Source of the DNA: Clostridiaceae bacterium
Lineage (GTDB): Bacteria; Bacillota; Clostridia; Acetivibrionales; DTU013
Length of the DNA stretch: 6,745 nt
Reading direction: 5' to 3'
Assembly: GCA_012799845.1 (NCBI GenBank)
Contig: JAAZKL010000062.1
Coordinates: forward strand, 1 to 6,745
The notes beneath the pieces were generated by a model, which was not told the DNA's origin, made no database searches, and saw nothing but the letters and a program-made list of their open reading frames with translations. How positions within the stretch are numbered: position 1 is the stretch's first letter; the number at the start of each line of letters is the position of its first letter. The translations under genes and the position numbers were made by a program. Below are positions 5,355 to 6,745 of the stretch, piece after piece.

Positions 5355-6626
5355 ATGAAGATTCAAGCGCCGAAGGGAACACGCGATATACTTCCTTCTG
5401 AGATACACAGATGGCAGTATGTGAGCAGGGTATTTGCCGGGCTTTGCGACAGCTTCGGATACAAAGAGATAAGGATACCTGTATTTGAATATACTGAACT
5501 TTTTCAAAGAGGCGTCGGAGATACTACCGATATAGTACAGAAGGAGATGTACACCTTTGACGATAAGGGCGGCAGGAGTGTTACGCTTCGACCCGAGGGA
5601 ACAGCCGGCGTAGTGCGCAGTTATATCGAAAACGGCATGTACTCGCTGCCGCAGCCAATCAAGCTTTACTACGACATAACAGCCTACAGGTATGAGAATG
5701 TCCAAAAAGGAAGGTACAGGGAGTTCCACCAGTTCGGCGTGGAGGCCTTCGGAGCAGCCGGGTCTGAGATCGATGTGGAAGTTATCAGTCTTCTCCACAT
5801 GTTTTTCGAAAAGCTGAGGCTGAAACAGACCGGCCTCAATATCAACAGCATAGGATGCCCTGCCTGCCGGAAAGCTTACCATGAGAAGCTGAAGGATTTC
5901 TTCAGGCCGCATCTGTCCGAGTTGTGCAACGACTGCAGGAACAGGTTCGATAAAAATCCTCTTCGAATAATCGACTGCAAGAATGAAGAGTGCAGAAAGT
6001 TCATCGACGGGGCGCCGCTCCTCCTGGATAATCTGTGCGACGAGTGCCGCAATCATTTCGAAGGCCTCAGGTCAGGTCTCGACAATCTCGGCATCAACTA
6101 TGCAATCGATCCGAAGATAGTAAGGGGTCTTGATTACTACACCAGGACGGTGTTTGAGTTTGTTTCGGAAAACGGCGGGTCCCAGGGGACGATCTGTGGC
6201 GGAGGCAGGTATGACGGACTGGTCGAGGAGTGCGGAGGCCCTTCGGTGCCGGGCATTGGCTTTGCTCTTGGTGTAGAGCGGCTGCTAATGGAACTGGATA
6301 TCCAGGGAGTGGCCATAGAGGAGCCGCCGGCGCCCGACATATATATAGCAACCATGGGCCAGAGGGCAGTGGATCTGGCGATGCAGATGGTCTACAAGCT
6401 CCGCGGGCATGGAGTGCAGGCGGAAACGGATCTGATGGGGCGAAGTCTCAAGGCGCAAATGAAATATGCTGATAAAAAGAGATTTTCATATACGATCGCT
6501 ATCGGCGACGACGAAATCGAAGCCGGCAAGGGCGTGCTGAAGGACATGAGGACCGGTGACCAGAAGGATGTCAGCCTGGATTCCATCGTGGACAGGCTGA
6601 AGAACCAGGTGAATCAGGCCAAATAG
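5355..6626 (+). CDS. hisS: histidyl-tRNA synthetase (HisRS)
   Basis: Cytosolic class II aminoacyl-tRNA synthetase that activates histidine with ATP and charges tRNA-His; normally a homodimer. At 423 residues it has the usual bacterial length and looks intact. Landmarks in order: N-terminal KGTRDILP at 6-13, LRPEGT at 78-83, motif 2 around RYENVQKGRYREFHQF at 112-127, the HisRS-specific signatures RGLDYYTRTVFEF from 257 and CGGGRYDGL from 281, motif 3 GIGFALGVERLL from 300, then the anticodon-binding domain from about residue 327 to the end. The insertion between motifs 2 and 3 has four cysteine pairs (168/171, 191/194, 208/213, 228/231). The start is fixed by GGGAGG 5 nt upstream and by the family N-terminus. 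It has its own promoter-like site far upstream and no T-box that I can see. In many Firmicutes aspS follows; the window ends before this could be checked. Confidence 0.98.
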   Translation: MKIQAPKGTRDILPSEIHRWQYVSRVFAGLCDSFGYKEIRIPVFEYTELFQRGVGDTTDIVQKEMYTFDDKGGRSVTLRPEGTAGVVRSYIENGMYSLPQPIKLYYDITAYRYENVQKGRYREFHQFGVEAFGAAGSEIDVEVISLLHMFFEKLRLKQTGLNINSIGCPACRKAYHEKLKDFFRPHLSELCNDCRNRFDKNPLRIIDCKNEECRKFIDGAPLLLDNLCDECRNHFEGLRSGLDNLGINYAIDPKIVRGLDYYTRTVFEFVSENGGSQGTICGGGRYDGLVEECGGPSVPGIGFALGVERLLMELDIQGVAIEEPPAPDIYIATMGQRAVDLAMQMVYKLRGHGVQAETDLMGRSLKAQMKYADKKRFSYTIAIGDDEIEAGKGVLKDMRTGDQKDVSLDSIVDRLKNQVNQAK

Positions 6627-6629
6627 TGC

Positions 6630-6745
6630 GATGCAGGCATGATGTACGACGCGGGCATGATGCGGATGCGGGCATGATGCGGATGCGGGCATGATGCGCG
6701 ATGCGGGCAAGATGCGGGCAGGATGTGGGATCCGGGCTTTATGAA
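6630..6745 (+). repeat. 17-18 bp tandem array directly downstream of hisS
   Basis: The unit is GCGGGCATGATGCGGAT. Exact 17-bp copies lie at 6651-6667 and 6668-6684, followed by an 18-bp copy at 6685, a short 11-bp copy at 6703, a variant at 6714 and a decayed one at 6732. A diverged copy (GATGCAGGCATGATGTACGAC) sits before them, 3 nt after the hisS stop. The array reaches the window edge. An ATG at 6741 has no good ribosome binding site, so I do not call a gene there. No hisS terminator is visible in the window. Confidence 0.9.

Noticed and set aside
5064..6056. 330-codon minus-strand open frame overlapping hisS and its leader
   Set aside because: It is antisense to the conserved catalytic and insertion regions of hisS, translates the 26-bp array as if coding, and resembles no protein family.
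6741..6745. ATG at the window end as the start of a following gene such as aspS
   Set aside because: Only five bases are present and there is no clear ribosome binding site; it lies within the decaying 17-bp array.

Overview
The window looks like chromosomal DNA of a low-to-mid GC Gram-positive, most likely a clostridium (class Clostridia). The evidence is a large secreted protein ending in three S-layer homology (SLH) domains, a P/T/S-rich linker in the gene before it, strong GGAGG-type ribosome binding sites, and a histidyl-tRNA synthetase with the paired-cysteine insertion that I associate with Firmicutes. The species cannot be named from sequence alone.

Layout, all genes on the + strand. 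Positions 1-102 are the last 33 codons of a gene cut off by the window edge, made of exact 21-bp repeats coding for PTQPSPT. Positions 185-3973 encode a 1262-residue SLH-anchored surface protein: signal peptide, about 800 residues of unrecognised beta-rich modules, a Gly-rich linker, a pre-SLH domain and three SLH domains. A strong rho-independent terminator follows at 4208-4235. Positions 4236-4890 hold no gene I can support; they contain a 22-bp exact duplication, an AT-rich stretch and a 62-bp tandem repeat that is itself a dimer of 31-bp units. A near-consensus sigma-A promoter at 4891-4919 opens a leader of about 430 nt for hisS (5355-6626). The leader holds a terminator-like hairpin, a second strong hairpin and a roughly ten-copy array of 26-bp units that runs into the hisS ribosome binding site. 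No T-box motif is visible. Downstream of hisS a 17-bp tandem array runs to the window edge.

The genes are functionally unrelated: a cell-surface protein, possibly grouped with a second surface protein upstream, and a translation housekeeping gene with its own promoter. The most unusual property is that most of the non-coding DNA carries local tandem arrays with different periods (about 21-25, 22, 62, 26 and 17 bp). Several start inside or immediately after a stop codon or end at a ribosome binding site. The best candidate for new biology is the non-T-box hisS leader with its 26-bp array.
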